A stretch of 64,000 bases of DNA from contig CAADWP010000059.1 in NCBI GenBank assembly GCA_900752785.1, forward strand, positions 1 through 64,000, written 5' to 3'. The notes beneath the pieces are model-generated. The model was given only the letters and a program-made list of their open reading frames with translations, had not been told where the DNA came from and searched no databases. This document shows positions 42,835-51,194 of the stretch, in pieces (positions within the stretch are counted from its first letter, which is position 1; each line of letters starts with the position of its first letter). Source of the DNA: an uncultured Ruminococcus sp. (lineage in GTDB: Bacteria; Bacillota; Clostridia; Oscillospirales; Ruminococcaceae). The position numbers and the translations under genes were made by a program.

Positions 42835-43647
42835 ATGGTTGATTTTCAGCAGAAAAATAATTATTCTATTGATGATCTTATCACTATAGTAAAGCTTCTG
42901 AGAAGCGATGGCGGCTGCCCTTGGGACAAAGAGCAGACGCACAGATCCATAAGGAATGATTTTCTTGAGGAAACATGCGAAGCTATCGAAGCGATTGACC
43001 TCGGGGACTCAGAGCTTCTCAGGGAGGAGCTTGGCGATGTTTTGCTTCAGGTGGTTTTTCACTGCCGTATTGAGGAGGAAAACAGTTCGTTTTCATTTGA
43101 TGATGTCTGCGATGAGATCTGTAAAAAGCTTATAATCCGTCATCCTCATGTTTTTGGCAGCGTTAATGCAGATAATACCGAACAAGTTCTGAAAAACTGG
43201 GACGCTATCAAAATGAAAACAAAAGGTCAAGAGACTTATACCGATACGCTGAAAAGCGTTGCCGCTACGCTTCCGGCTCTTATGAGAGCACAGAAGGTCG
43301 GCAAACGTGCAATGCGTGCCGGTATGGATTTTTCGTGTGCAGAGGATGCAATTGAATGCATTAAAGCTGAAAAAAACGAGCTTGATAAAGCTGTGTCTGA
43401 CGGCTGCAAGGCAAATATTGAGGAGGAGATCGGTGATCTGCTCTTTTCCTGTGTAAATGCTGCACGTCACCTTGGTGTGGACGCAGAGCTTGCTCTTAAA
43501 GCTTCAACGGATAAATTTATCAGGCGCTTTTCGGTTACTGAGGAGCTTACTGCTGCGGATAACATTGATATGAAATCCCTATCTATTAAAGAACTTGACG
43601 TTTATTGGGACAAGGCTAAACAAATTATAAATTCGGAGGAAAAGTAA
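42835..43647 (+). CDS. mazG: Nucleoside triphosphate pyrophosphohydrolase MazG
   Basis: This 270-residue protein has two MazG-type modules. The first carries GGCPWDKEQTHRSI and the metal-binding EETCEAIEAI...EELGDVLLQVVFH, and the second EEEIGDLLFSCVNAARHLG. The enzyme hydrolyses NTPs to NMP and pyrophosphate, removing unwanted nucleotides. It is followed 1 bp later by a HU gene and then an RqcP-like gene, an order close to the yabN-yabO region of Bacillus. Confidence 0.95.
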   Translation: MVDFQQKNNYSIDDLITIVKLLRSDGGCPWDKEQTHRSIRNDFLEETCEAIEAIDLGDSELLREELGDVLLQVVFHCRIEEENSSFSFDDVCDEICKKLIIRHPHVFGSVNADNTEQVLKNWDAIKMKTKGQETYTDTLKSVAATLPALMRAQKVGKRAMRAGMDFSCAEDAIECIKAEKNELDKAVSDGCKANIEEEIGDLLFSCVNAARHLGVDAELALKASTDKFIRRFSVTEELTAADNIDMKSLSIKELDVYWDKAKQIINSEEK

Positions 43648-43648
43648 A

Positions 43649-43924
43649 ATGACAAAGACAGAACTTATTAATTCTATTGCTGATAAAGCAAACTGTACAA
43701 AGAAGGACGCTGCTTGTGCATTAGAGGCAACTGTTGCAGCAATTCAGGAAGCACTTGAAAACGGTGATAAGGTTTCTATCACAGGCTTTGGTACATTTGA
43801 GATTCGCGAGAGAGGAGAAAAGACCTGTATCAATCCCAGAACAAAAGAAAAAATGGTTTGCCCTCCAAGTAAAGCTCCTGCTTTTAAGGCCGGCAGAACT
43901 CTTAAAGAAGCTGTAAATAAGTAA
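43649..43924 (+). CDS. hup: HU-family DNA-binding protein
   Basis: This 91-residue histone-like protein has the N-terminal MTKTELINSIADKANC helices, VSITGFGTFEIRERG, and the DNA-bending arm region INPRTKEKMVCPPSKAPAFKAG. It dimerises and bends DNA. It lies 1 bp after mazG and has a terminator after it, so the next gene depends on read-through or a separate promoter. Confidence 0.95.
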   Translation: MTKTELINSIADKANCTKKDAACALEATVAAIQEALENGDKVSITGFGTFEIRERGEKTCINPRTKEKMVCPPSKAPAFKAGRTLKEAVNK

Positions 43925-43930
43925 TCAATG

Positions 43931-43969
43931 AAAACAGGGACAGGCTATACGGCTTTGTCCCTGTTTTAT
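43931..43969 (+). terminator. Terminator after the HU gene
   Basis: AAAACAGGGACA and TGTCCCTGTTTT pair around a 13-nt loop with a T-rich tail. Confidence 0.85.
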
Positions 43970-44012
43970 ACATGACGATTTGCAATATATACATTGTGAA
44001 AGGAGTTTTATT

Positions 44013-44255
44013 ATGAGACTTGACAAGTATCTCAAGGTGACGCGTCTGATAAAGCGAAGAACCGTTGCAAATGAAGCCTGCGACGCTGAAAGGATCGTAG
44101 TTAACGGAAAAACGGCGCGCGCTTCCTATGATGTAAAGGTCGGCGATATTATAGAAATAAATATGGGAACACGTCCGATTAAGGTCAAGGTTCTGAACGT
44201 TACCGAACACGCCACCAAAGAAAATGCGGCGGATAATTATATCGTTGTCGAATAA
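44013..44255 (+). CDS. rqcP: S4-domain RNA-binding protein, RqcP/YabO-like
   Basis: This 80-residue protein is a single S4 domain: MRLDKYLKVTRLIKRRTVAN, then VVNGKTARASYDVKVGDIIEI. In Bacillus, RqcP (YabO) binds stalled 50S subunits and works with RqcH in C-terminal alanine tailing of nascent chains. The neighbouring mazG supports this assignment by synteny. The ATG at 44013 has SD AAAGGAG; the frame open from 43980 has none. Confidence 0.85.
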   Translation: MRLDKYLKVTRLIKRRTVANEACDAERIVVNGKTARASYDVKVGDIIEINMGTRPIKVKVLNVTEHATKENAADNYIVVE

Positions 44256-44283
44256 ATCAATGAGGTAAAAATGAAATTCTGTA

Positions 44284-44321
44284 GCCAAAACACCGCAAAA
44301 TTTTTGTGCGGTGTTTTTTTG
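44284..44321 (+). terminator. Terminator after the RqcP-like gene
   Basis: AACACCGCA and TGTGCGGTGTT form a stem around an A/T-rich loop, followed by a run of seven T. Confidence 0.85.
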
Positions 44322-44395
44322 ATACAAAGAATATATCTTTTCTTTGTATAGTTTGACAAAAAGCTTTTGTTAAATTTTTAATTGGTTCCTTTTTC

Positions 44396-44424
44396 TTGAT
44401 TTTGTGCAAAAATTATAGTATAAT
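44396..44424 (+). promoter_or_regulatory. Promoter for the pectate lyase gene
   Basis: TTGATT (44396-44401) and a perfect TATAAT (44419-44424) are separated by 17 bp. The ATG at 44470 follows after a short leader with SD AAAGGGGGA. Confidence 0.65.
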
Positions 44425-44469
44425 AAAATATATATGTATAAATTATGCTGTTTTGTAAAGGGGGATATT

Positions 44470-47016
44470 ATGAATCGAAAAATAATAAAGCTGGCAGCTT
44501 TTGCTGTCGGCGCAGTTACAGCCTTTTCGGCGTCGGCAGGTTATGCTCCGATAAAAAAATGCAGTGCTCCGGCGGCAAATGCAGCTTCTGCAAGGGTCAT
44601 CGCTTTTCCCGGAGCGGTAGGCGGAGGTAAATATGCAACGGGCGGCCGCGGTGGCGAGGTTTATCACGTAACAAATCTTAACGACAGCGGAGCAGGCTCT
44701 TTTAGAGATGCTGTCAGTAAATCGAACCGTATAGTTGTTTTTGACGTAAGCGGAACTATCGAACTTAAAAGTAACGTTACGGTGGCAAGCAATGTGACTA
44801 TTGCGGGGCAGACTGCTCCCGGAGGATCTGGGATCACCTTGAAAAATTATAAGATCGGTATGGCAGGAGATAATATCATCTGCCGCTATATCAGCTCGCG
44901 TCCCGGACCTTATGCTTCTACAAGCTCCGGAAACGACGCTTGGGGAGGAGCTAAAGGTTCAAATTCCATAATCGACCACTGTTCAATGGGGTGGACGACG
45001 GATGAACAATGGGGACTTTATTCCTATAACGAGTACTATACGGTTCAGTATTCCGTTATCGGACCTGCCGATTCGTGGGGCGGTCATAAAAAGGGACTTC
45101 ACGGTTTCGGTTTGATGATGGGCAACGGTTATCTTAGCTTTGACCATAATCTTATCATACATAACGTTTCAAGAAATTTCCGTGGAAAAGTTCCCGAGCA
45201 GAAAACCGCGGATTTTACAAATAACGTTATTTATGACTGGGGCTATCAGACGGCATACGGTACGATTGGTCATCTGAATTATGTTAATAATACGCTGAAA
45301 ATGGGCAACAGTACTACGGGCGGCAAGCACTACGTTTATGTTGACAGCACGACAAAACCCGAAAATTTCAAAATTTACATCGGCGGAAATCGCATTCTCA
45401 ACAAGGACGGTTCAGTTTACGGCGGACCTACATACGATAACTGGTCAGGTGTTAACGTAAAGGACGGAATCGGTATAACCAAGGACAATCTTGTATCGCA
45501 AACGCCGTTTCAGACTATTGTAAACGGGGAAAACGTCTCCTCCGTTGGAACTGCGGAAAGTGCAGAGGCTTCCTATAACCATGTAGTGAATTTTGCGGGA
45601 AACGGTATTTCTCCCGATACGAGAACGGCTATAGACAGGCAGTGCGCATACGAGACGATAAACGGAACAGGCTCATGCAGCGGAACTTCTGCCTATGACG
45701 CTTCTGTTGCCGATCTTAACAAATACAGTATTCAGTGCGGCGTAACTTACGATTATCCTGCGCCGGTGCTGCAAAAGACAATTGTTGATACTGATAACGA
45801 CGGTATGGCTGACGATTGGGAGATCGCAAGAGGTCTTGATCCAAACGATTCGGGAGATGCCAACGGCGACTACTGCGGTCAGGGTTATACAAATATTGAG
45901 TATTATATTAACGATCTTACTGTAGATTCATTCCCCGAGGGCGTTGTAAAATTGTCTCCCGAAAATCATACTCCTCCTGTTCCCTCAATTTCTGCTTTTG
46001 AGACGATTGAAGCTGAAAACTTTAACGATCAGCAGGGATTACGGGCTGAGATGAACGAGGACGGAAGCGGAAACATCGGGTTTATTGAAAACGGTGATTA
46101 TGCAATGTATCGCAAGGTTGCTTTCGGCGACGGAGCAAAGAGCATGAAACTGCGTATTTCGGGCAATGCTTCTAAAATCGAGCTGTATCTCGACAGTCTG
46201 AGCAATGCTCCTGCGGCAGTTCTGAATTTTGAGGGAACATCGGGATTTTCAGATTATGCGGATGCAGAATTTAATATTCCAACAATAACCGGAACGCATA
46301 ACCTTTATCTGAAATTTATCGGCGGAGACGGATATCTTGTTAATGTTGACAGCTTTGTGTTCGGTCATGACTCGCTGCCGATAAACGGAAAATATATTAA
46401 GGATTTAAAGCTTTTTGATACTGAGCGTGCTGAGTCGTGGTCAATTCTGCCCGAAGTAAAGGCGGATTCAAAGCTCTACGGCGACCGTGATTTCACTTAC
46501 GCGCAGATTCCTGCGGAGCTTTTGGGCGGTGAGGCGATTCTTACAGCCTGCGATTCAAAATATTCGGAGAGCGATCTTGCGTCATTTACTGCCGGATGCG
46601 ATATGTACGTTTATATCGGATATGACGACCGTGTGGATCCGCTTCCGCAGTGGATCTCAGGTTGGGAAAAAACAGCTTTAACTGCCGCAAGCTCCAACGA
46701 GGTTAATTTCGTATTTTACAGTAAAAGCTTTAAAAAGGGAGAAAGTGTGCTTCTTGGTCAGAACGGTCAGTCGGCGTACTGCATGAATTATAATGTTATC
46801 GTGATGCCGATTCCCGATATAGTAGTCGGCGATGTAAATCTTGACGGAGAGCTTGGCGTTGCCGATCTTGTAATGCTTCAGAAATATGTTCTCGGAGTCG
46901 GACAAATTGATGCGGAAGCAGCGAAGGAAGCCGATGTATGCAATGACGGACGCATTGATATTTTTGATGTTGTGGAGCTGAGAAAGCTCCTCGTGGTCAA
47001 TAAAGTAGTGCAATAG
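44470..47016 (+). CDS. Dockerin-containing pectate lyase (PL1) with CBM6-like module
   Basis: This secreted 848-residue enzyme would be a cellulosomal component. A signal peptide precedes a parallel beta-helix pectate-lyase domain (about 35-400), with VYHVTNLNDSGAGSFRDAV, IVVFDVSGTIEL, VTIAGQTAPGG and SIIDHCSMGWTTDE typical of the extracellular PL1 group. DTDNDGMADDWEIARGLDPND (about 440-460) is a calcium-binding linker. FETIEAENF to VFGHD (about 510-634) is a CBM6-like module. An unassigned region covers about 638-780, and two dockerin repeats, GDVNLDGELGVADLV and ADVCNDGRIDIFDVV, end the protein. Its dockerin lacks the X-module of the scaffoldin and adhesin, so it should bind other cohesins. 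Confidence 0.9.
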   Translation: MNRKIIKLAAFAVGAVTAFSASAGYAPIKKCSAPAANAASARVIAFPGAVGGGKYATGGRGGEVYHVTNLNDSGAGSFRDAVSKSNRIVVFDVSGTIELKSNVTVASNVTIAGQTAPGGSGITLKNYKIGMAGDNIICRYISSRPGPYASTSSGNDAWGGAKGSNSIIDHCSMGWTTDEQWGLYSYNEYYTVQYSVIGPADSWGGHKKGLHGFGLMMGNGYLSFDHNLIIHNVSRNFRGKVPEQKTADFTNNVIYDWGYQTAYGTIGHLNYVNNTLKMGNSTTGGKHYVYVDSTTKPENFKIYIGGNRILNKDGSVYGGPTYDNWSGVNVKDGIGITKDNLVSQTPFQTIVNGENVSSVGTAESAEASYNHVVNFAGNGISPDTRTAIDRQCAYETINGTGSCSGTSAYDASVADLNKYSIQCGVTYDYPAPVLQKTIVDTDNDGMADDWEIARGLDPNDSGDANGDYCGQGYTNIEYYINDLTVDSFPEGVVKLSPENHTPPVPSISAFETIEAENFNDQQGLRAEMNEDGSGNIGFIENGDYAMYRKVAFGDGAKSMKLRISGNASKIELYLDSLSNAPAAVLNFEGTSGFSDYADAEFNIPTITGTHNLYLKFIGGDGYLVNVDSFVFGHDSLPINGKYIKDLKLFDTERAESWSILPEVKADSKLYGDRDFTYAQIPAELLGGEAILTACDSKYSESDLASFTAGCDMYVYIGYDDRVDPLPQWISGWEKTALTAASSNEVNFVFYSKSFKKGESVLLGQNGQSAYCMNYNVIVMPIPDIVVGDVNLDGELGVADLVMLQKYVLGVGQIDAEAAKEADVCNDGRIDIFDVVELRKLLVVNKVVQ

Positions 47017-47025
47017 TTGCTATGC

Positions 47026-47131
47026 AAATCAGAATTTATCGGGGAATTTATGTAACGCTACTGGGGATAACCCTTTTTCAAAAGGGTTTCCCTCAATAAT
47101 TTACATGAATAACTCCGATAAATTCTGATTT
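47026..47131. repeat. Long nested hairpin between convergent genes
   Basis: The outer arms AAATCAGAATTTATCGG (47026-47042) and CCGATAAATTCTGATTT (47115-47131) are perfect complements. A middle arm (AATTTATGTAA and TTACATGAAT) and an inner arm (ACCCTTTT and AAAAGGGTTTCCC) continue the stem toward the centre. The unit is about 106 bp and has no gene. Confidence 0.85.
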
Positions 47132-47143
47132 ATTCAAGTAATC

Positions 47144-47192
47144 GAAACCCCGAGGTAATTAACAAATTACTTCGGGGTTAAAACTTTTTTGA
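47144..47192. terminator. Bidirectional terminator near the kinase-like gene
   Basis: AACCCCGAGGTAATT and AATTACTTCGGGGTT pair around a 3-nt loop and are followed by AAAACTTTTTT. It lies between the pectate lyase gene and the convergent kinase-like gene. Confidence 0.85.
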
Positions 47193-47208
47193 GAGCGTTT
47201 TTTTCGGT

Positions 47209-48525
47209 TTAATTTACAGTTCCTTCAGCGCTGCCGATAGTGAATGAAAAGCCTTTTATCAGAGGCATTACGCTGTTTGGTTCTACAATCTTGACTGAAT
47301 TATCGAGAAGTGTTACCTTCCATGATTTTTCGGTCAGATTACGCAGAGCAAGCTTATCGGGAGTTTTTTTATTGCGAACGATCTCGCCGATCACTTTGTG
47401 AAGATCGCCGACATTGTCGTTGAGCTGCCCCTCATAAAGCTTAACTCCTCCGAAAGCAGGCAGATCAAAGCGGCGGAATTTTAAAGTTCCTGTGCAGGTC
47501 AGCTTGCTTCCGCAGTACATACAGCCCATTGTATAGCCCGGAGCGATAAATGTTTCTTTACCGCAGTGGGGACAGGCGACAGCCTCGCTGCGAAGCCTTA
47601 CAAAAGCGTCAAGCCAAGTTTTTTCAATTATGCGATCATAGGGGGGCTTGACGGATTCTTTGCTAAATGAGCGGATGAAAAGTTCGCGGATATATTCGGG
47701 GTATATGTTCCAGAATCGAAGGGTATTGGTATTTAGCTGAGTGTTCGCGGCATTGCGTTTATCTTCGGGATCGAGGACAAAAACAGGATCGCTTCCGTAG
47801 AACTTCTTTTCAAGTTCGGGAGTCATGCAGGGAGGCGTAGAGTACTTGCCCTCGAGAGGGTGTTCAATGAACAGCATCCTGAACAGTATTACCGCCAGTG
47901 AAAATCTGTCCGAGCGCTTGTCGGGTGAGCCTCCGATAACGACCTCCGGCGCCATGTACCGCTGTTTTCCTGCAATGCCGAAATTCATGCCATGTTCGGA
48001 AACGTTATCGTTGTCGCAGATCAGCACATCGCCGCTTTGGGGATTAATAAAGAAATTTCCATTGTTAAGGTCTTGATAGCTGTAGCCGTCGTTATGTAGA
48101 GCGCGGAAGCCTTCGATAATATTTATCGCGGCATTGCAGCGTGCTGTAATGCTTGAAAATTGTGCTTTCATGCAGCGTTTTTGTGGATCCCATATAAAAA
48201 AGCGCGTCAGCTCTTCGAAACCGGAGGGACGAAGCGCCATGATATAGCCGAAAGTTCCCCCCAACCATTCCGTAAGCTCCTCGGGCCATAAAAATGCCTT
48301 TGTGGGAGCTCCTTTGTCTATATTCGCACGAAGATTATTGTAAAATTTCTCCGGTTTTTTCATTTTATCGACAGTCGATCTGTGATACCATTTCAGAGCC
48401 ATTTCTCTGCCGCCGCAGCTTACGCGGTAGACAGTTCCCTGACCGCCCGAACCGAGTAAGCCGAGTACGGTAAATTCGTTTCCGAATATGGTTTTACCAT
48501 TGAACCCTATTTTTAATTCAGCCAT
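47209..48525 (-). CDS. Serine/threonine protein kinase-like protein with zinc-ribbon C-terminus
   Basis: This 438-residue protein has an N-terminal kinase-like fold with a glycine loop LLGSGGQGTVY (about 23-33), the lysine in MALKWYH (about 47), a catalytic-loop equivalent YQDLNNGNFF (about 151) and ICDNDNVS in place of DFG. A Cys4 ribbon (CPHCGKE and CMYCGSK) is followed by a compact C-terminal region. The HRD histidine is replaced by tyrosine, but the aspartate remains, so activity is possible. The family is seen with VWA and PP2C genes in related operons; such genes lie here at 53136-54793. Targets are unknown. Confidence 0.8.
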   Translation of the reverse strand: MAELKIGFNGKTIFGNEFTVLGLLGSGGQGTVYRVSCGGREMALKWYHRSTVDKMKKPEKFYNNLRANIDKGAPTKAFLWPEELTEWLGGTFGYIMALRPSGFEELTRFFIWDPQKRCMKAQFSSITARCNAAINIIEGFRALHNDGYSYQDLNNGNFFINPQSGDVLICDNDNVSEHGMNFGIAGKQRYMAPEVVIGGSPDKRSDRFSLAVILFRMLFIEHPLEGKYSTPPCMTPELEKKFYGSDPVFVLDPEDKRNAANTQLNTNTLRFWNIYPEYIRELFIRSFSKESVKPPYDRIIEKTWLDAFVRLRSEAVACPHCGKETFIAPGYTMGCMYCGSKLTCTGTLKFRRFDLPAFGGVKLYEGQLNDNVGDLHKVIGEIVRNKKTPDKLALRNLTEKSWKVTLLDNSVKIVEPNSVMPLIKGFSFTIGSAEGTVN

Positions 48526-48534
48526 AATTCACCC

Positions 48535-49410
48535 TTATTCTCTGTTATTAACAGATACCGTATTTTTGCAGAACCACTCGCACCATGTCTTGTAATAAGA
48601 AGCAAAAACGTGAACGCCGTCGCCAGTACAGTCGGGATGAAGATTTCCTGAACCGTCGTCAAATACAGGATTGACATCTATATAGAAAATATTTTTGTTA
48701 TCGGCAAATTCTTTGATCTTTCCGTTGAGATAGTCAATACGTTCATTGGTGATGCCTGCCTGCTGAGCAGCAGCGGTAACATGAAGATTTGCGTTGAGAT
48801 AGATCATTGCATTGGGCTGGTATTCTCTTACAGCGTCAACAATAGCGCGAAATTTTGAAACTGTATATTCAAAATCATTGCCGACCTCATTTATGCCAAG
48901 CATAATATAGATTTTTCCGAAAGACTTCCCGCCGACTACCGATGCGATAGCTGCTTTGTCGAGCTTTGAAGCGGAAAGACCAACGTCGCAGTAGTAAGTT
49001 GCATTAGGAAGCGTGCCATAATCTCGAATGCCGACTGTTCGTGAATCGCCGATAAACAGCGCGTCGTCAAAATATGACGGGTCGCTTTCAACGTAGGTCG
49101 GATAATAGAAGTTTATGTTTTCAGAGCTTGTAATAACGTTAGAATCGGTAGACTGAACCCCCGGATCCGGAGCAGTTGTCGTATTTGTATTTGTTCCCGA
49201 AACATCAGGAGTTTCCGACGGCTGAGTAGAGTCGGGCTGTTTAGGTTGAGAAGCGACAGGCTGGTTCGGCTCTATAATAGGCGGTTTATAGTTTTCCGCT
49301 TTTTTCTTTTCCTTACTTGTGTCCCAGATCTGCTTATAGATCTTCGGAGAGAGTATAAGACAGGTTATTATCAGGATCAGCGTATATGTGCATTGCTTAA
49401 ATTTATTCAT
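48535..49410 (-). CDS. SGNH/GDSL-type extracellular hydrolase or acetyltransferase
   Basis: This 291-residue protein has a signal anchor (about 8-27), a Pro/Thr-rich tether, and an SGNH domain with the nucleophile in FIGDSRTVG (about 117), the asparagine block in LGINEVGND, and the catalytic pair in DGVHVFASYY. It lies about 70 bp downstream of an MBOAT gene. Such pairs O-acetylate a surface polymer: MBOAT moves acetyl groups outward and the SGNH partner transfers them. The SD is AGGAG. Confidence 0.85.
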   Translation of the reverse strand: MNKFKQCTYTLILIITCLILSPKIYKQIWDTSKEKKKAENYKPPIIEPNQPVASQPKQPDSTQPSETPDVSGTNTNTTTAPDPGVQSTDSNVITSSENINFYYPTYVESDPSYFDDALFIGDSRTVGIRDYGTLPNATYYCDVGLSASKLDKAAIASVVGGKSFGKIYIMLGINEVGNDFEYTVSKFRAIVDAVREYQPNAMIYLNANLHVTAAAQQAGITNERIDYLNGKIKEFADNKNIFYIDVNPVFDDGSGNLHPDCTGDGVHVFASYYKTWCEWFCKNTVSVNNRE

Positions 49411-49480
49411 CTGTTTTTCTCCTATATTTCTGTTTTACACATTTATAAAAAATATTTTGACAGTATTTCAGGATATATTT

Positions 49481-50872
49481 TTAAAATCTGAAATACATAA
49501 ACGGATCGTTCATGCCCTTATACATACAGTAGACAGAACCCCAGAATATTGCAATAAGTACAAGGGAACAAAATGTCGAGTGCTTGATCCGCTTGTAGAT
49601 CATTTCGGGAAGTTTTGTCGAGAATATCAGTGCGGCAATAAAAAAGACTCGGTAGGTCTGCCATGATGATACATAGTCGTTAGCAAGAACCGATTTGTTT
49701 CCTTTGCCAAACAAAGGAAACAGCCGTCCAAAGTAAGTTCCGAGCTGTTCAAAGTCGGTAATGGCGAATATAAGCCATGTAAGCGGGATTATAAATATCA
49801 TGTAACAGTGACCTGCCGCCTTATGCTTGTTAAGAAATTCGCCTGTCCAGAGTTTTTCGGACATGATAATACCAAACAGAACAAGTCCCCAGATAACGAA
49901 GTTCCAGCTTGCACCGTGCCAGAAGCCTGTGAACAGCCATACCAGAAATGTGTTGCGGAGGGTTTTAAAAGCGCCTCTGCGGCTTCCTCCAAGCGGGAAA
50001 TAAACGTTTTCCTTGAACCATGTACCGAGAGTAATGTGCCATCTGCGCCAAAATTCGGTCATTGTCAGCGAAAGATAGGGGTAGTTAAAATTTTTCGGAA
50101 GCTCAAAGCCCATGATCCGTCCAAGACCGATCGCCATAAGAGAATAACCGTTAAAGTCAAAATAAAGCTGAAAGGAATAGGCGATAATGCCCATCCACGC
50201 AAGCTGAGGAGTTATGCTTTCATAGCCGATCATTGAAATATCGTTCCATAAGCCGCTTAGCTGATTGGCGATAAGTACCTTGTAGCCCAGACCTATAGTA
50301 AATGTTTTTAATCCGTCCTCCACCTTTTTAATGCTGTGCGTTCGGTTATGGAGCTGCTGGGCAACTGTATCATATGTTACGATAGGACCTGCAATAAGTT
50401 GGGGAAACATACTGATATATGCGCCGTAGTCGATAAGATTTTTTTCTGCTCTTGTTTTCCCTCGGTAAACGTCGGCAATATATGAGACATTCTGGAAAGT
50501 ATAAAAGCTTATGCCTATGGGGAGAATTATGTCCTTCACAGTTAGACCGGCATGAAAGACGCTGTTGATATTTTCTCCGAAGAATCCCCAGTATTTAAAG
50601 AAAATAAGCCACCAGAAGTTAAATGCGACGCCGAAAATCAGCCACAGCTTCTTGCTTTTTCCTGAAGATTCGATAAATTGTCCGACTATGAAATTAAGAA
50701 GCGTTGTGAGCAAAAAAAGTATGATGTAAACAGACTTTTTTACTCCCGTAGCGTAAAAAATAATGCTTCCCGTTAATATAACAAGACTTTTGTATTTTTT
50801 CGGTACTGCCGAATATGCTATAAAAAACGCAGGAAGGAATATAAATATAAACTCCAAGCTGCTGAATACCAT
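49481..50872 (-). CDS. MBOAT O-acyltransferase (AlgI/DltB-like)
   Basis: This 463-residue integral membrane protein has about ten helices and the AlgI-type features YFDFNGYSLMAIGLGRIMGF, EFWRRWHITLGTWFKENVYFP and the putative catalytic histidine in FTGFWHGASWNFVIWG (about 320). It moves acyl groups across the membrane for O-acetylation of wall or exopolysaccharide, with the adjacent SGNH protein as probable acceptor enzyme. No Dlt genes are adjacent, so acetylation is more likely than D-alanylation. Confidence 0.9.
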   Translation of the reverse strand: MVFSSLEFIFIFLPAFFIAYSAVPKKYKSLVILTGSIIFYATGVKKSVYIILFLLTTLLNFIVGQFIESSGKSKKLWLIFGVAFNFWWLIFFKYWGFFGENINSVFHAGLTVKDIILPIGISFYTFQNVSYIADVYRGKTRAEKNLIDYGAYISMFPQLIAGPIVTYDTVAQQLHNRTHSIKKVEDGLKTFTIGLGYKVLIANQLSGLWNDISMIGYESITPQLAWMGIIAYSFQLYFDFNGYSLMAIGLGRIMGFELPKNFNYPYLSLTMTEFWRRWHITLGTWFKENVYFPLGGSRRGAFKTLRNTFLVWLFTGFWHGASWNFVIWGLVLFGIIMSEKLWTGEFLNKHKAAGHCYMIFIIPLTWLIFAITDFEQLGTYFGRLFPLFGKGNKSVLANDYVSSWQTYRVFFIAALIFSTKLPEMIYKRIKHSTFCSLVLIAIFWGSVYCMYKGMNDPFMYFRF

Positions 50873-51110
50873 TATATCACCATTTTCTTTTGTTCTATTC
50901 TGTCGTAATTTGCATGGTTTTTTGTTTTTTTACCACACATTATCATTTTACACTTTATTTTATTAAATGTCAATATATTTCATGCTGTTTTTTACGGAAA
51001 CAGCATTTGCTTTTTATTAATTATTTTAGTCGCGAACAATCTCATTTAACAGATCGGCATACAAATAAAATTTCTTTAATTATAATAATAAAAGTAAACG
51101 TTGTTGCTCT

Positions 51111-51138
51111 TGATTAAATGAATAAAATATGATATAAT
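51111..51138 (+). promoter_or_regulatory. Promoter for the ABC-F gene
   Basis: TTGATT (about 51111-51116) and TATAAT (51133-51138) are 16 to 17 bp apart, 57 bp before the start. The intergenic region is divergent with the MBOAT gene. Confidence 0.55.
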
Positions 51139-51194
51139 AAAGTATACTATCATCATTTGTCCAATTATGAGACAGATATAAAAAGGAAGATTTT

